Shown: positions 13,771 through 21,863 of the stretch, one piece after another
Position numbering within the stretch: the first letter of the stretch is position 1
How the letters are laid out: each line of letters opens with the position of its first letter
Virus record (IMG/VR): IMGVR_UViG_3300044855_000325
Coordinates: 1-23,124 of that record
Strand: one strand, 5' to 3'
DNA: 23,124 bases
From: a virus
Notes under the pieces: generated by a model
What the model saw: the letters and a program-made list of their open reading frames with translations, nothing else
The model's database searches: none
Told to the model about the DNA's origin: nothing
Translations under genes and position numbers: made by a program

Positions 13771-14529
13771 TTAGGCGACCTGTTCAACGTAGCTGAGCAG
13801 CACGTCGATGTGTGTTGCGGTGGCGAGGTTGGAACCATCCTTGATGATGGTAATCGCGGTGTTGACATCGTTTTCGACGAACGATGCACCGCCAGCCAAT
13901 ACTGCGATGTTGGTCGCACCGGCGCGGGCGACCGTATTTTGGGTCAAGCCAGCGACGGCAGCGGCGATCAGCTTGACCGAGGCAGCGGCTTGAGTCGCTA
14001 GGATGTCGACGCCGGTTGCAGTGGCAGCGTTGCCACCGACCGCAATCATAATGGCGTCAACCATGCGGTATTGGATACCGGCCTTGGCGGGCAGCAACGT
14101 CAGACCGGCGTTGATCTCGGCCACCGTGCAGCGTCGGCGGAAATGCTTGATGGTGCTGTTGGTGTCTTTGGTTTCGCCCTGGCTGTTGAGTTCAACGTCG
14201 ACCGTGGTCACACCGTTGCCGGACGCAGCGACCGCGAGACCGATCACGATCGAGCCCGAGGCAGGGTTGCCGGCATCGAGCACGGTCACGACCTTGGTGG
14301 AAGTGTTGTAGCTGATACGATCGCCAGCGGAGATAACTTCAGAGGCGCTGGACTTGCTGCAGCGGACGACACCGGCGACGCGGACGGTGCCGGTCTCGCC
14401 GTTGAGGATCCCGCGTTGGGCCTCGACGTAGCCGACCAGTCGATCGGGAGTGAGGACCAGGTCACCGCTGAGCAGATTGGAGCCTGCGGTCACGGTGCGG
14501 AGTTCGGCAGACTTTACATAATCGGGCAT
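13771..14529 (-). CDS. Capsid decoration protein with DUF2190-like N-terminus (252 aa)
   Basis: The N-terminal 115 residues (MPDYVKSAELRTVTAGSNLL, VGYVEAQRGILNGETGTVRV, then SAGDRISYNTSTKVVTVLD, GSIVIGLAVAA) match the DUF2190 plan. This is an alternating strand protein that decorates capsids much as lambda gpD does. An extra C-terminal domain (about 125-252) is Ala/Val-rich with repeated 'ATAxDIL/IDVLLSY' strands and could be a second beta domain. Family members are usually about 110 aa, so this is an extended form. It follows the Pro/Glu-rich gene, 30 bases downstream, in the head module. Confidence 0.85.
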   Translation of the reverse strand: MPDYVKSAELRTVTAGSNLLSGDLVLTPDRLVGYVEAQRGILNGETGTVRVAGVVRCSKSSASEVISAGDRISYNTSTKVVTVLDAGNPASGSIVIGLAVAASGNGVTTVDVELNSQGETKDTNSTIKHFRRRCTVAEINAGLTLLPAKAGIQYRMVDAIMIAVGGNAATATGVDILATQAAASVKLIAAAVAGLTQNTVARAGATNIAVLAGGASFVENDVNTAITIIKDGSNLATATHIDVLLSYVEQVA

Positions 14530-14559
14530 TGCTTGGAGTCCTTACAGCAAATACTTGGG

Positions 14560-14895
14560 TTACTTGGTCCGCTTGCGCCGCGGTGCTGGCGGTTCGGGAA
14601 CGGGTTCGGGGGTTGGTTCAGGGATTGAGGAAACGACGGGTGTTGCCGATACCTCTGGTACAGATTCTAAAACTGGCTCGACGATCGGCTCAGCAACGGG
14701 TTGCGCGAGTAGCTCGACGTCTGGCTCCGAGTAGACCGGTACGATGGCGACCGGCTCGTCGTCGTCGACGGGCTCGCCCCACATCCAATGCACGATCGCT
14801 TCGCCGTTGGCGCCGATCGCCTCGGGATCGATGATCGATCCCGACGGGTACGGTGTGCCGTCAAAGTAGACCGTGGTATTGAGTTTGATTTTCAT
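14560..14895 (-). CDS. Small head-module protein with Pro/Glu-rich tail (111 aa)
   Basis: The start is taken as ATG 14895, 19 bases after the capsid stop, giving MKIKLNTTVYFDGTPYPSGS. A longer frame from 15003 would overlap the capsid gene and is disfavoured. The first 40 residues form strands like small capsid-associated proteins ('Y-x-G-x-x-x-x-x-G-S-x-I-x-P'). From about residue 48 it becomes a disordered run of Glu, Pro, Val and Ser with repeated 'EPxPEP' units, ending in a basic RRKRTK. It resembles the short head proteins that often follow major capsid genes. Confidence 0.72.
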   Translation of the reverse strand: MKIKLNTTVYFDGTPYPSGSIIDPEAIGANGEAIVHWMWGEPVDDDEPVAIVPVYSEPDVELLAQPVAEPIVEPVLESVPEVSATPVVSSIPEPTPEPVPEPPAPRRKRTK

Positions 14896-14914
14896 GGGTC
14901 GCCTATGGGTCGCC

Positions 14915-17251
14915 TTACGCGTTGAAGCGATGGAATCCGCGCCAATCGAGGGCGGTCGCGCCGACGTAATGTCGGACATCGATCGCGAGTCCAAACTCGC
15001 CACCGGTCAAGGTCTCGGACCGAACCACAGGGGTTCGGCCGGCGCCTTGGAGGTAGGTGACTTCGATCGTTCGGGCCTTGTCGCTGACGCCGTAGTATTG
15101 CGTCGCGGATCCAGCGTGCGATGCACCGGTGATTGGGTTCAGGATGCCGGTCGACAATCGCGGCTCGCTGACAGGTGTGATCCCGTACTGCTTGATCGGG
15201 TTCATGTCACCGAGTCCACTGTCGTTGCTGATCACGACCGAGTAGCACAGCTGCACGGCCAGGTCGGCCAGGTCAGGCGGAACCAACAGGTGCGTCATCG
15301 GCAGATCGAGGTTGGCGTCGCCGTCCTTGCGCTTGCGGATGTTAGCGATCATCTCGGACAGGCTCGCACGGGCCAGCGCCTTCGACGACGCGCTGGTGTT
15401 GCCGTCGGTGACGTTGAACAGCGCGCGGCCGGTCACCAACAGGTTGGGATTGCTGAGCAGGACCATCGCGACCATCTCGGGGCGAACGCGACCAGCTGCG
15501 AGACCAAAGTCCCTTGGGGTGTCCTTAAACTTGCTGAAGTTGTCGCCAAGGACGTCGGCTTCGTCGATCTTCATCTGGCGGCTGAATCGATAGACCTGAG
15601 CCTTTTCCGAGGTGACCACGCGACCGGTGTGGGCCGCTTCGCCACCGACGGGATGATAGACCAGCGACTGGGCCGCTTGGGTCCGGTTGCGGTTGTGTTG
15701 CTCGAGGTCTGGGTTTTCATCTTCGGAGCACCAGCCTTGGGAGAAGTCGTCGACTTCGGCGTAGCTTTCCAGCATCTTTGCGCCGATCGTCGCACCGAAC
15801 AATGCGGCAGCGGAACCGGTGCTGAATGCTGCTTGGATCATGTCCATGCGACCGGCTGGGACGTCATGGCCGCGAGCCTTGAGACTCAATCGGCATGCGT
15901 CGACGAGCGACAGGTCGGCGACTGCGTGACCGTTGTCCATAGTCCGTTGACGGATCGGATCGTTGAGGCCGGCCTGCAACCACTTGGGTAGCTTGGCCTT
16001 GACCCATCGGTTTTCAAATTGCTTGGTGTCGAGATCGCAACCCGCGCGGAGCAGCATGCCGGCTTGCAGCACGTCGAGGCTCTGCCGCTCATCGCGCGAG
16101 TGAGAGTGGATGGCGGGCCCGCGAGGGCGTGAGTCGCGGGTCGCCTCGAGATCCAGATGGCGTCGGGCCTCGAGTTCGGTTTTGTCTTTGTCCCAGCCGT
16201 TGGCGATCGCATGCGCGGCCAGGTCGACGTTCTTGCCGTCGATAGAAATTTGCGGGCTGCCAAACTTGGCGCACAGGTCGCGGACCTGGTTGGATCGCTC
16301 GACCTCAGCCGCGAGGGCAGCGCGGTAGGTGGAGACTTCGGCGGCGGCGAGATCGATGGGCGAGTGGGCGTTTGCCATGACGGGCTTTTCCTTTTCGGCG
16401 TCAGACATTGGGGCGGGATCCGGCGCGCCGGACTTCATTGGGGAGGGACCGTACCCGCCGGCATCCATGCCTAGCGGGGACGGCGGAGGAGGTTCAGGAG
16501 AGTCGCTCGGCTCGATCGATTCGGCGTAAGCCATCTGCAGAGCCTGCAGCAGTTCGGGAGATGCGGCGGCGGGATCGACGCCGAGGGATTGGCAATAGGA
16601 TGCGAAGTCTGGGACCATGGGCGTGGCTTGGCTCGCGGCGATGGAGATGGTGGCGGAATCGTCGCCAGGGATGGTGACGAGGGAGATTTCTTTGAGGACC
16701 GATCGTTTGACCCAGAGTGCTGGACCTTCGACGATGCGTCCGTTGATGCTGGCTGTTTGGCCGGCTTGGAGCGTGGTGTAGGAAACGATCTTGACGCCAA
16801 CCGATGGGCGCCATGGGAATCCCTGCTTGGCCGACTCCACGATCTCGGAGGTATCGCTCGAGTTGACCGAAAAAACACCGGAGCAAACCAATCGCGTGCC
16901 GTCGTTGTCCACAGACACGGAATGACCGATTGGCTTCCCCTCGTCGTGGTCTCGGTGAATGGGATTCGTGCTCACCGAGTCCAGACCTGACAAATCGACG
17001 TACACCGGTCCGTTCCATGCGATGGCGAGCTTGGGGAACATCGGGCCACCCGTGTACGCAATCGCGTTGAAACGCGGCAGCGTTGGAGCGTCCGACCCAT
17101 CCATGGCACACAACGACAGAGGCTCACCGGTGGCTCGCAGGTCGAGCCCACGATCCTCGGCGGCGTGGAGCCGATCGCGATTTCGGGCGAGGCGCTTCTC
17201 GCGTCGTCGCCGGGTCCGCTCGAGGCGTTCCCGTGTGGTCGATTTGGTCAT
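14915..17251 (-). CDS. Prohead protease / scaffold / major capsid fusion polyprotein
   Basis: One 778-aa protein from ATG 17251 (MTKSTTRERLERTRRRRE) carries protease and capsid. A TTG at 17290 is possible but lacks a ribosome site; TAAGGT lies before the ATG. After a basic coiled start, residues about 55-210 look like a U35-type prohead protease. NPIHRDHDEGKPIGH gives candidate catalytic His99, WRPSVG gives candidate Ser150, and LKEISLVTIPGDD from 186 is the family's closing strand. Residues about 220-330 are a Pro-rich, helical scaffold-like linker. From about 380 comes a Mu/HK97-like major capsid part with MLLRAGC, LLVTGRALFN and LDLPMTHLLVPPDL. The protease should cut itself out during maturation. 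Fused protease-capsid genes are known in several phage groups; here it follows the integrase. Confidence 0.9.
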   Translation of the reverse strand: MTKSTTRERLERTRRRREKRLARNRDRLHAAEDRGLDLRATGEPLSLCAMDGSDAPTLPRFNAIAYTGGPMFPKLAIAWNGPVYVDLSGLDSVSTNPIHRDHDEGKPIGHSVSVDNDGTRLVCSGVFSVNSSDTSEIVESAKQGFPWRPSVGVKIVSYTTLQAGQTASINGRIVEGPALWVKRSVLKEISLVTIPGDDSATISIAASQATPMVPDFASYCQSLGVDPAAASPELLQALQMAYAESIEPSDSPEPPPPSPLGMDAGGYGPSPMKSGAPDPAPMSDAEKEKPVMANAHSPIDLAAAEVSTYRAALAAEVERSNQVRDLCAKFGSPQISIDGKNVDLAAHAIANGWDKDKTELEARRHLDLEATRDSRPRGPAIHSHSRDERQSLDVLQAGMLLRAGCDLDTKQFENRWVKAKLPKWLQAGLNDPIRQRTMDNGHAVADLSLVDACRLSLKARGHDVPAGRMDMIQAAFSTGSAAALFGATIGAKMLESYAEVDDFSQGWCSEDENPDLEQHNRNRTQAAQSLVYHPVGGEAAHTGRVVTSEKAQVYRFSRQMKIDEADVLGDNFSKFKDTPRDFGLAAGRVRPEMVAMVLLSNPNLLVTGRALFNVTDGNTSASSKALARASLSEMIANIRKRKDGDANLDLPMTHLLVPPDLADLAVQLCYSVVISNDSGLGDMNPIKQYGITPVSEPRLSTGILNPITGASHAGSATQYYGVSDKARTIEVTYLQGAGRTPVVRSETLTGGEFGLAIDVRHYVGATALDWRGFHRFNA

Positions 17252-17346
17252 GCAATCGACCTTACCACCACCGCCTAAAAACCCGCCCAACGGCTGTTAC
17301 AAATGGGGATCGCCATCTCTGAAGTAAACGCCGTTTATCTTTGGCA

Positions 17347-17394
17347 GTAGCTATCACCGCCAGGTGATGGCCATCGCTTGGCAGCGATAGCTAC
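17347..17394. repeat. REP inverted pair (family 3), perfect head-tail palindrome next to integrase
   Basis: A plus unit at 17347-17370 is followed with no spacer by a minus unit at 17371-17394. Each is GTAG plus an 8-base stem and loop GCCA: stems CTATCACC/GGTGATGG and CTATCGCT/AGCGATGG. Together they make a 48-base palindrome with imperfect centre. The right unit's GTAG gives the integrase its TAG stop (17391-17393). It lies between integrase and capsid, a plausible spot for attP, but no core sequence can be shown. Confidence 0.88.
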
Positions 17395-18437
17395 GTCGTG
17401 GCGCGGTGCCAATGGTCGTCCGTGACCATGGCATAGCTGCGCATCGCGACGGCGGCGCTGTTGCCGATCCATTGCGACGCGGTGGCGAGTCCATACCGCT
17501 CAATCAATTCCGTCTCGCGCGTGGCTCGCATCGAGTGCCACGGCGCACGCCATGGCGTGACGCCTGCGATCGCCATCAGGTTAAGCAGCCGACAGGCCAT
17601 GCCGGAATCGCTGCCGTCGATCAGATCACCGCACAGCGGCACATCGCGAGGATGACGCTCGAGGGCCGCGGCGATCTCGGGGAACAGCGGGATCGTGCGA
17701 GTGGTGTCTCGTTTGTGGTCACAGATAGCGATCCGTTTGCGGTCCCAGTCGATCGCGTCCCAGGTGAGGGATCGCAGCTCGGACGGGACGCGGATCCCAC
17801 CGAATCGGCTCATGGCGATTGCAACCGCCATCGAGGGCGTGGCGATCTCGATCAGTTTGGCCGCAACACCGATCGGGACAAAATGCTTTTCGCGGACGTT
17901 GATCTTGATCGATAGCTCCCGAGCGGGATTGTCGGTGATAAACTTGCGATCGATGCACCAATGGAAAAACGCGCGCCATCCTGCGGCGATCTTGCCTCGG
18001 GTCGATTCACCCACAGTGAGGGACTGGTGGCACTCGGTGACATCCTCGGTCGATACGCGATCGATGGGCCGCTGATCGAGTGCATCGCGGAGCAGTTCGA
18101 GGGACCGTTGCCGATCGTTCCAGGTGGCCATCGCCAACCGCTCACGCGTCTCATGCACGTAGGCATCGATCGCAGTCCCAACGGTGTGGGTCGCGCCGAG
18201 GATCGCGGAGAGTTTGCGGCGCAGTGCTGGACAGATTTGGTCCAGCCACCGCACGGTCTGACGCGGCAGCGGCAGATCGGCGGTCTGTGCGGCGAGGATC
18301 TCGTCGACATGACGCTGGACCGCGACCGCGTCGGCCTCGGGGATGTCCCCCAACCAAATCGATTTGCGACCGGTGGCCGTGTACGCTCGCAGCCGCCACC
18401 CGGTGCGTGACTTGGTCTCACGCGTCAGGGATGACAT
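17391..18437 (-). CDS. Tyrosine-family site-specific integrase
   Basis: The 348-aa recombinase catalyses strand exchange between attP and attB. A Trp/Arg-rich N-terminal arm-binding segment and a core-binding helical domain (about 85-170) come first. The catalytic domain carries R216 in FGGIRVPSELRSLTW, K242 in DHKRDTTRTIPL, H301 and R304 in WHSMRATRE, and the nucleophile Y335 in MRSYAMV. Nine residues before Y335, where most family members have G-H or G-W, this protein has I-G-N (N326); G-N forms occur in many bacterial recombinases, so activity is likely. It overlaps the 99-aa gene by 20 bases on the same strand, so it is embedded in the head operon rather than at a prophage edge. Its stop is in a REP head. 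Confidence 0.93.
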   Translation of the reverse strand: MSSLTRETKSRTGWRLRAYTATGRKSIWLGDIPEADAVAVQRHVDEILAAQTADLPLPRQTVRWLDQICPALRRKLSAILGATHTVGTAIDAYVHETRERLAMATWNDRQRSLELLRDALDQRPIDRVSTEDVTECHQSLTVGESTRGKIAAGWRAFFHWCIDRKFITDNPARELSIKINVREKHFVPIGVAAKLIEIATPSMAVAIAMSRFGGIRVPSELRSLTWDAIDWDRKRIAICDHKRDTTRTIPLFPEIAAALERHPRDVPLCGDLIDGSDSGMACRLLNLMAIAGVTPWRAPWHSMRATRETELIERYGLATASQWIGNSAAVAMRSYAMVTDDHWHRATT

Positions 18438-18717
18438 TGGCCGCGTCGGCTGGGGTGGCCATGCTAACAGAATGCGGTTCGGCTTTGTCGCTGGTTACGG
18501 TAACGGATTTGACCCAAGCTATTTTCTTGAGTTGATTTGCATAAAAGTGTTGCGCCTGCCCTAGCGCTTCGCTGTAGTCGTAAGCTATACGGGTGACTGC
18601 ATCCTGCACCCATTTCACAATCGTAGCATCGGGCCCAGATACGGTGCCGCGTCCAAGGTTCACAGCGTACTCTGCACCATCCACTACAACCGTTAAATCC
18701 GACTTCTGCGTTTTCAT
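18418..18717 (-). CDS. Hypothetical protein between portal and integrase (99 aa)
   Basis: No family is recognised. The product begins MKTQKSDLTVVVDGAEYAVN, a short beta region. It continues with a helix DATIVKWVQDAVTRIAYDYS and a second helix ALGQAQHFYANQLKKIAWVK, and ends in a flexible Ser/Ala/Pro tail. Soluble, with no signal. The start overlaps the portal stop (ATGA at 18714-18717) and the end overlaps the integrase start, so it is translated in the same operon. Its bases are AT-richer, like the adjacent zincin extension, suggesting that both came together. An immunity or regulatory partner for the portal's C-terminal zincin is a reasonable guess, but only by position. Confidence 0.68.
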   Translation of the reverse strand: MKTQKSDLTVVVDGAEYAVNLGRGTVSGPDATIVKWVQDAVTRIAYDYSEALGQAQHFYANQLKKIAWVKSVTVTSDKAEPHSVSMATPADAANVIPDA

Positions 18718-21700
18718 CGTTTGCGCGTTTCTCGTGTCTTGGTTAGCAATCGCCCGGTGGCTATTCCCGAAATTAAATTGAAAAATTCTGGGTCGGCTTG
18801 TGCAAACGCGACAGGATTATGGCCCATCATTTCCAAACCCATCGATAGCACTTCGGTAGATTGCAAGTAAGAAAACGAACGGGCAAGTTCGCCCTCGCCA
18901 TAACTATGGTAATTTTCGACACCCTCATACATTTTACCAATGTAATGCGCTCGCCGCGTCACAAACGTATCGTCCACGTCCTCACCATACACGGCGCGAA
19001 CTACTTTGTCAAACTTATCGGGAGAGCCTTTCTCCCCTGCGTTGTACCCTTGCCCCCAAGATTGATCGCGGAATTCCACCGGACTTTCTCCGCTGGTTCG
19101 ATTTGCTAAAAACGAATTGACTAGGTCGTTTGCTTCTAGGTTTCCGTTTTCAATGTGGTGTCCGTATTCGTGGATAATGGTGTGGGACTGTGTTAAGCTG
19201 GACGCACCAATGTATGGATTTGGTAGTTTATCAGACAGCCGCGTTTTGCCGTCTGCGTCCGTCATTACGTAACGCCCCCCAGACGCAAACGCTCGCGTGT
19301 GGTTTTCAGAATACTCGATAGGAGTCATCAAAGCGTCGGCATGTATTGTCGGATTCACAGCGTTCCGCAAAAACGCTTCTGCTTCTTGGCGATGATAAGT
19401 TGCGGAGACCTCCTTTGACATAGCTACGCTTTCGGGCATGTTTTTTTGATTTGCCCAATTTTCGATGTGACTGCCGGATTCATGCACTTGCTCAATTTGT
19501 TTCAGAGATTGTCGGCGGTCTGCCGCAGATACCCCGTCCTCTAAATCGACCGCTTTGCATTCGGCAGCAAACGCGTCCGATATAGCGTTTCGATTTTGCT
19601 GGACTGCTTTGAGGTACGCTTTTTCCGCTCGTTGGCGTTCAGCGTTAAGTTGATTGAGTTCGACGTTTTTTATTTCGAGAGAGAGCTTTGCGTTTTCTAA
19701 ACGTGAAATCAAAATTTCGTTAGTTGGATCGGCCGCAAGCCCTTGCTCGTACATCGCAACATTCTGTCGTGCATCCTGGATAGCTACCCGTTTTTCGTGG
19801 ACGACGTCGTCGGATTTATCCCACGCGTCTCGCGCTTTTTTTAGTCGTTGCTGAGCACGCGATTGCGCTTTGAGCAAGGTTTGGCGAAATTTTTCCTGCT
19901 TTGTATCGTGTTCGCTTAAAGCAGTCCTGTAGTCGGTGGCGTCGCGTCGTGTCGTCGCGCTTTGTTTTGGAACAGGCTTGGTTGCGTCGGATTGGTCAGT
20001 GTTTTTCGTCGAGGTATCATCACTCTGTTTTTTTTTTGGCAGCACCTTGCCGCCCGGTTTGGTTTTTAATTGATCATCTTCAATGTACAGTCGCTGATCC
20101 GTGTCTTTTCGAGTCACCCATCCATCTGCCAACACATCGAGCATCGGCGACGCCGCCGTAGTTAGCGTGCTTTGTTGGCCGTCGTCTGGCTCAAACTCGT
20201 CGAGCAGATTGTCGATGGTTTGTTGAGTGAGTCCGATGCTGCCGTAGAACACGCGAGCGCGCTGGACGGTCCACTCGCCGGACTTGACCTTGTTCAACCC
20301 GTCATCGATCGCGGCCATCTGACGCTTGAGCTGCTGGCGCGACAGGTTCGCAAACTCGCCAGGCGGTGGCTCGGCGCTTGGCACCGGTTCGCCATCGGGC
20401 CCGACGGGTGCATTGGCTGCGACCGGTGCGGCAGATGGCGTCGTCGCAGTCTGCGCAGGTGCGTTGGGATTGACCCACCCCTCCTCGTCGAGTTGCTGCG
20501 CGTGCGACTCGGGGTCGATGTTCTGCTCGATCAAGTATTGCTGCCGCGTCTTGAGTCCGGCATCGATCAAGCGGATGTTGGCGTCGGCGACCTCGCTGGG
20601 GTTCACGTCGCGGTTCGGTGGCCATCGCCACACGTGCGGTATCTCGTCCATAGGCTCGAGGGCCGGTAGATAACCGGTGAGCATCAACGCTTCATCGAGC
20701 CACCATTCGAAAATACGGTCGAGGCATTCGATTTCCCATTGGGACCGTTCAACCGAGATGGCTTCGTAGTAGGTCTGATGATCGAGGCGTCCCGAGCTGT
20801 AGTTGTACTTGGACGAGTCCGCCAGGGCCTTGTTGCTGGGCATGTGGACGCAGCGGGCGATCTCGTTGAGGATCGCATTGCGGAATCCTTCGTAGGTGGT
20901 CGTCGGTTGCTCGGGCTTAAATTGAGTGAGATCCCAACCGCGCGGCAATGAAACCATCATCCCGCGATCAATTTGCACGCCATCGAATGGATCGATGTCG
21001 TCGATCCCATCGGTCGATGAGTCGAACGCGTTGGATTGCGTTTTGAGAACCGCGCTGAAATCGGCGGCGTTCTCGGCGGCGGCGATGACGGCGAGGGTGT
21101 AGCGTCGCAGCTGAGCGAACAGAGGGAGGGCCGGAGTCATCTCGGGGATGCCACGTTGTTGACCAGGTCGCTCGCTGCGGAACAGATGGATCAGATCGTC
21201 CGGGTCAATGGTTTCGTAATCCCAAGCCTTCCACGGCCACACGTCGCCGGGGTGACCTTTCAAAACGTGGTACTCGATCGGCTGGCCGAACTCGTCGAAG
21301 ATGATCCCATCGACCTGGTTGGGGAACCCGTCCATGTAGTTCGGGGTCGCGAGCATGTCGGCCTCGATGACGCGGATGTCGAGTTGAACCGGATTGCGGG
21401 ATCGGCGATTGTTACCCTTGAGGATCACCGTCTCGCCATCAACCAGTTTGGCCAGGCGTGCGGTACGCAGTTTGTCGGCGAGCTTGACGTCCTTACACCA
21501 TTTGCGCCACCGCTGCTCGATGGCTCGCGAGGCCGCTGGGTCGGGTAGCATGCACTGCAGCGATGGCCCGGTGCTGATGGTATCGTTGGCAAGCGTAAGC
21601 GCGATCCCCTTGGCGAACGAATTCGATTCGAGGATCTCGTAGCGCGATCGCTGGCGCAGGGTTTTGCGGACGCTCGACGAATTGGCCGCAGCGGCAGAAT

Positions 21701-21863
21701 GATGGTCGGCCCATCGCCAATGCTTGGCGGAGTCCTTGGTCTCGGCGGCTGCGTCGTACGATGCGCTGAGCGAATCGCGGCGGGCGCGTTGCATCGCTAA
21801 TCGATTGGCGACATGGATCGCCGCGGTGTCGATGGTTTGGCCGTACTGGTCAAGGATTGGCAT
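18714..21863 (-). CDS. Phage portal protein fused to C-terminal zincin metalloprotease domain
   Basis: Residues 1 to about 480 form a lambda-type portal (gpB family), the dodecameric DNA gate. Landmarks are RYEILESNSFAKGIALTL, LVDGETVILK, IHLFRSERPGQQRGIPEM and SSGRLDHQTYYEAIS. Lambda gpB is 533 aa; this protein is 1049. A Pro/Ala linker (about 480-520), a helix-rich segment and KPGGKVLPKKKQ (about 603-613) lead to a long coiled coil (about 650-790). The C-terminal zincin has HEYGHH at 898-903 (H898, E899, H902) and likely third ligand E1004 in STEVLSMGLE. G+C falls from 40/60 (21121-21180) to 25/60 (19621-19680), so the extension looks acquired. It could be a co-ejected protease or toxin-like effector, or a capsid maturation protease. 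An A10 tract at 20028-20037 may give a short portal by -1 slippage. It overlaps the next gene by four bases. Confidence 0.92.
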   Translation of the reverse strand: MPILDQYGQTIDTAAIHVANRLAMQRARRDSLSASYDAAAETKDSAKHWRWADHHSAAAANSSSVRKTLRQRSRYEILESNSFAKGIALTLANDTISTGPSLQCMLPDPAASRAIEQRWRKWCKDVKLADKLRTARLAKLVDGETVILKGNNRRSRNPVQLDIRVIEADMLATPNYMDGFPNQVDGIIFDEFGQPIEYHVLKGHPGDVWPWKAWDYETIDPDDLIHLFRSERPGQQRGIPEMTPALPLFAQLRRYTLAVIAAAENAADFSAVLKTQSNAFDSSTDGIDDIDPFDGVQIDRGMMVSLPRGWDLTQFKPEQPTTTYEGFRNAILNEIARCVHMPSNKALADSSKYNYSSGRLDHQTYYEAISVERSQWEIECLDRIFEWWLDEALMLTGYLPALEPMDEIPHVWRWPPNRDVNPSEVADANIRLIDAGLKTRQQYLIEQNIDPESHAQQLDEEGWVNPNAPAQTATTPSAAPVAANAPVGPDGEPVPSAEPPPGEFANLSRQQLKRQMAAIDDGLNKVKSGEWTVQRARVFYGSIGLTQQTIDNLLDEFEPDDGQQSTLTTAASPMLDVLADGWVTRKDTDQRLYIEDDQLKTKPGGKVLPKKKQSDDTSTKNTDQSDATKPVPKQSATTRRDATDYRTALSEHDTKQEKFRQTLLKAQSRAQQRLKKARDAWDKSDDVVHEKRVAIQDARQNVAMYEQGLAADPTNEILISRLENAKLSLEIKNVELNQLNAERQRAEKAYLKAVQQNRNAISDAFAAECKAVDLEDGVSAADRRQSLKQIEQVHESGSHIENWANQKNMPESVAMSKEVSATYHRQEAEAFLRNAVNPTIHADALMTPIEYSENHTRAFASGGRYVMTDADGKTRLSDKLPNPYIGASSLTQSHTIIHEYGHHIENGNLEANDLVNSFLANRTSGESPVEFRDQSWGQGYNAGEKGSPDKFDKVVRAVYGEDVDDTFVTRRAHYIGKMYEGVENYHSYGEGELARSFSYLQSTEVLSMGLEMMGHNPVAFAQADPEFFNLISGIATGRLLTKTRETRKR
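20020..20037 (-). promoter_or_regulatory. Candidate programmed -1 frameshift / transcription slippage site (A10) in portal gene
   Basis: On the coding strand CCA AAA AAA AAA CAG AGT GAT reads P-K-K-K-Q-S-D. The A-AAA-AAA heptamer is in the correct phase. A -1 slip gives ACA GAG TGA, a stop after two codons (residue 614). E. coli dnaX has the same plan, with GAG TGA after its A-AAA-AAG. AAGGTG, a weak ribosome-like site, lies about 6-11 bases upstream, inside a small GGCA/TGCC hairpin. Function is unproven. Confidence 0.6.

Noticed and set aside
14873-15991. 372-codon plus-strand open frame
   Set aside because: It lies antisense to the capsid domain, which is clearly coding; codon third-position GC bias explains the opposite open frame.
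19438-19450. Second slippery heptamer (A-AAA-AAC) in the portal extension
   Set aside because: A -1 shift there gives no stop within the next 20 or so codons and no domain boundary lies nearby, unlike the A10 site.
19782-19800. GTAGCTATCC inside the portal extension as another REP unit
   Set aside because: No GCCA loop or second stem arm follows; it is ordinary coding sequence.
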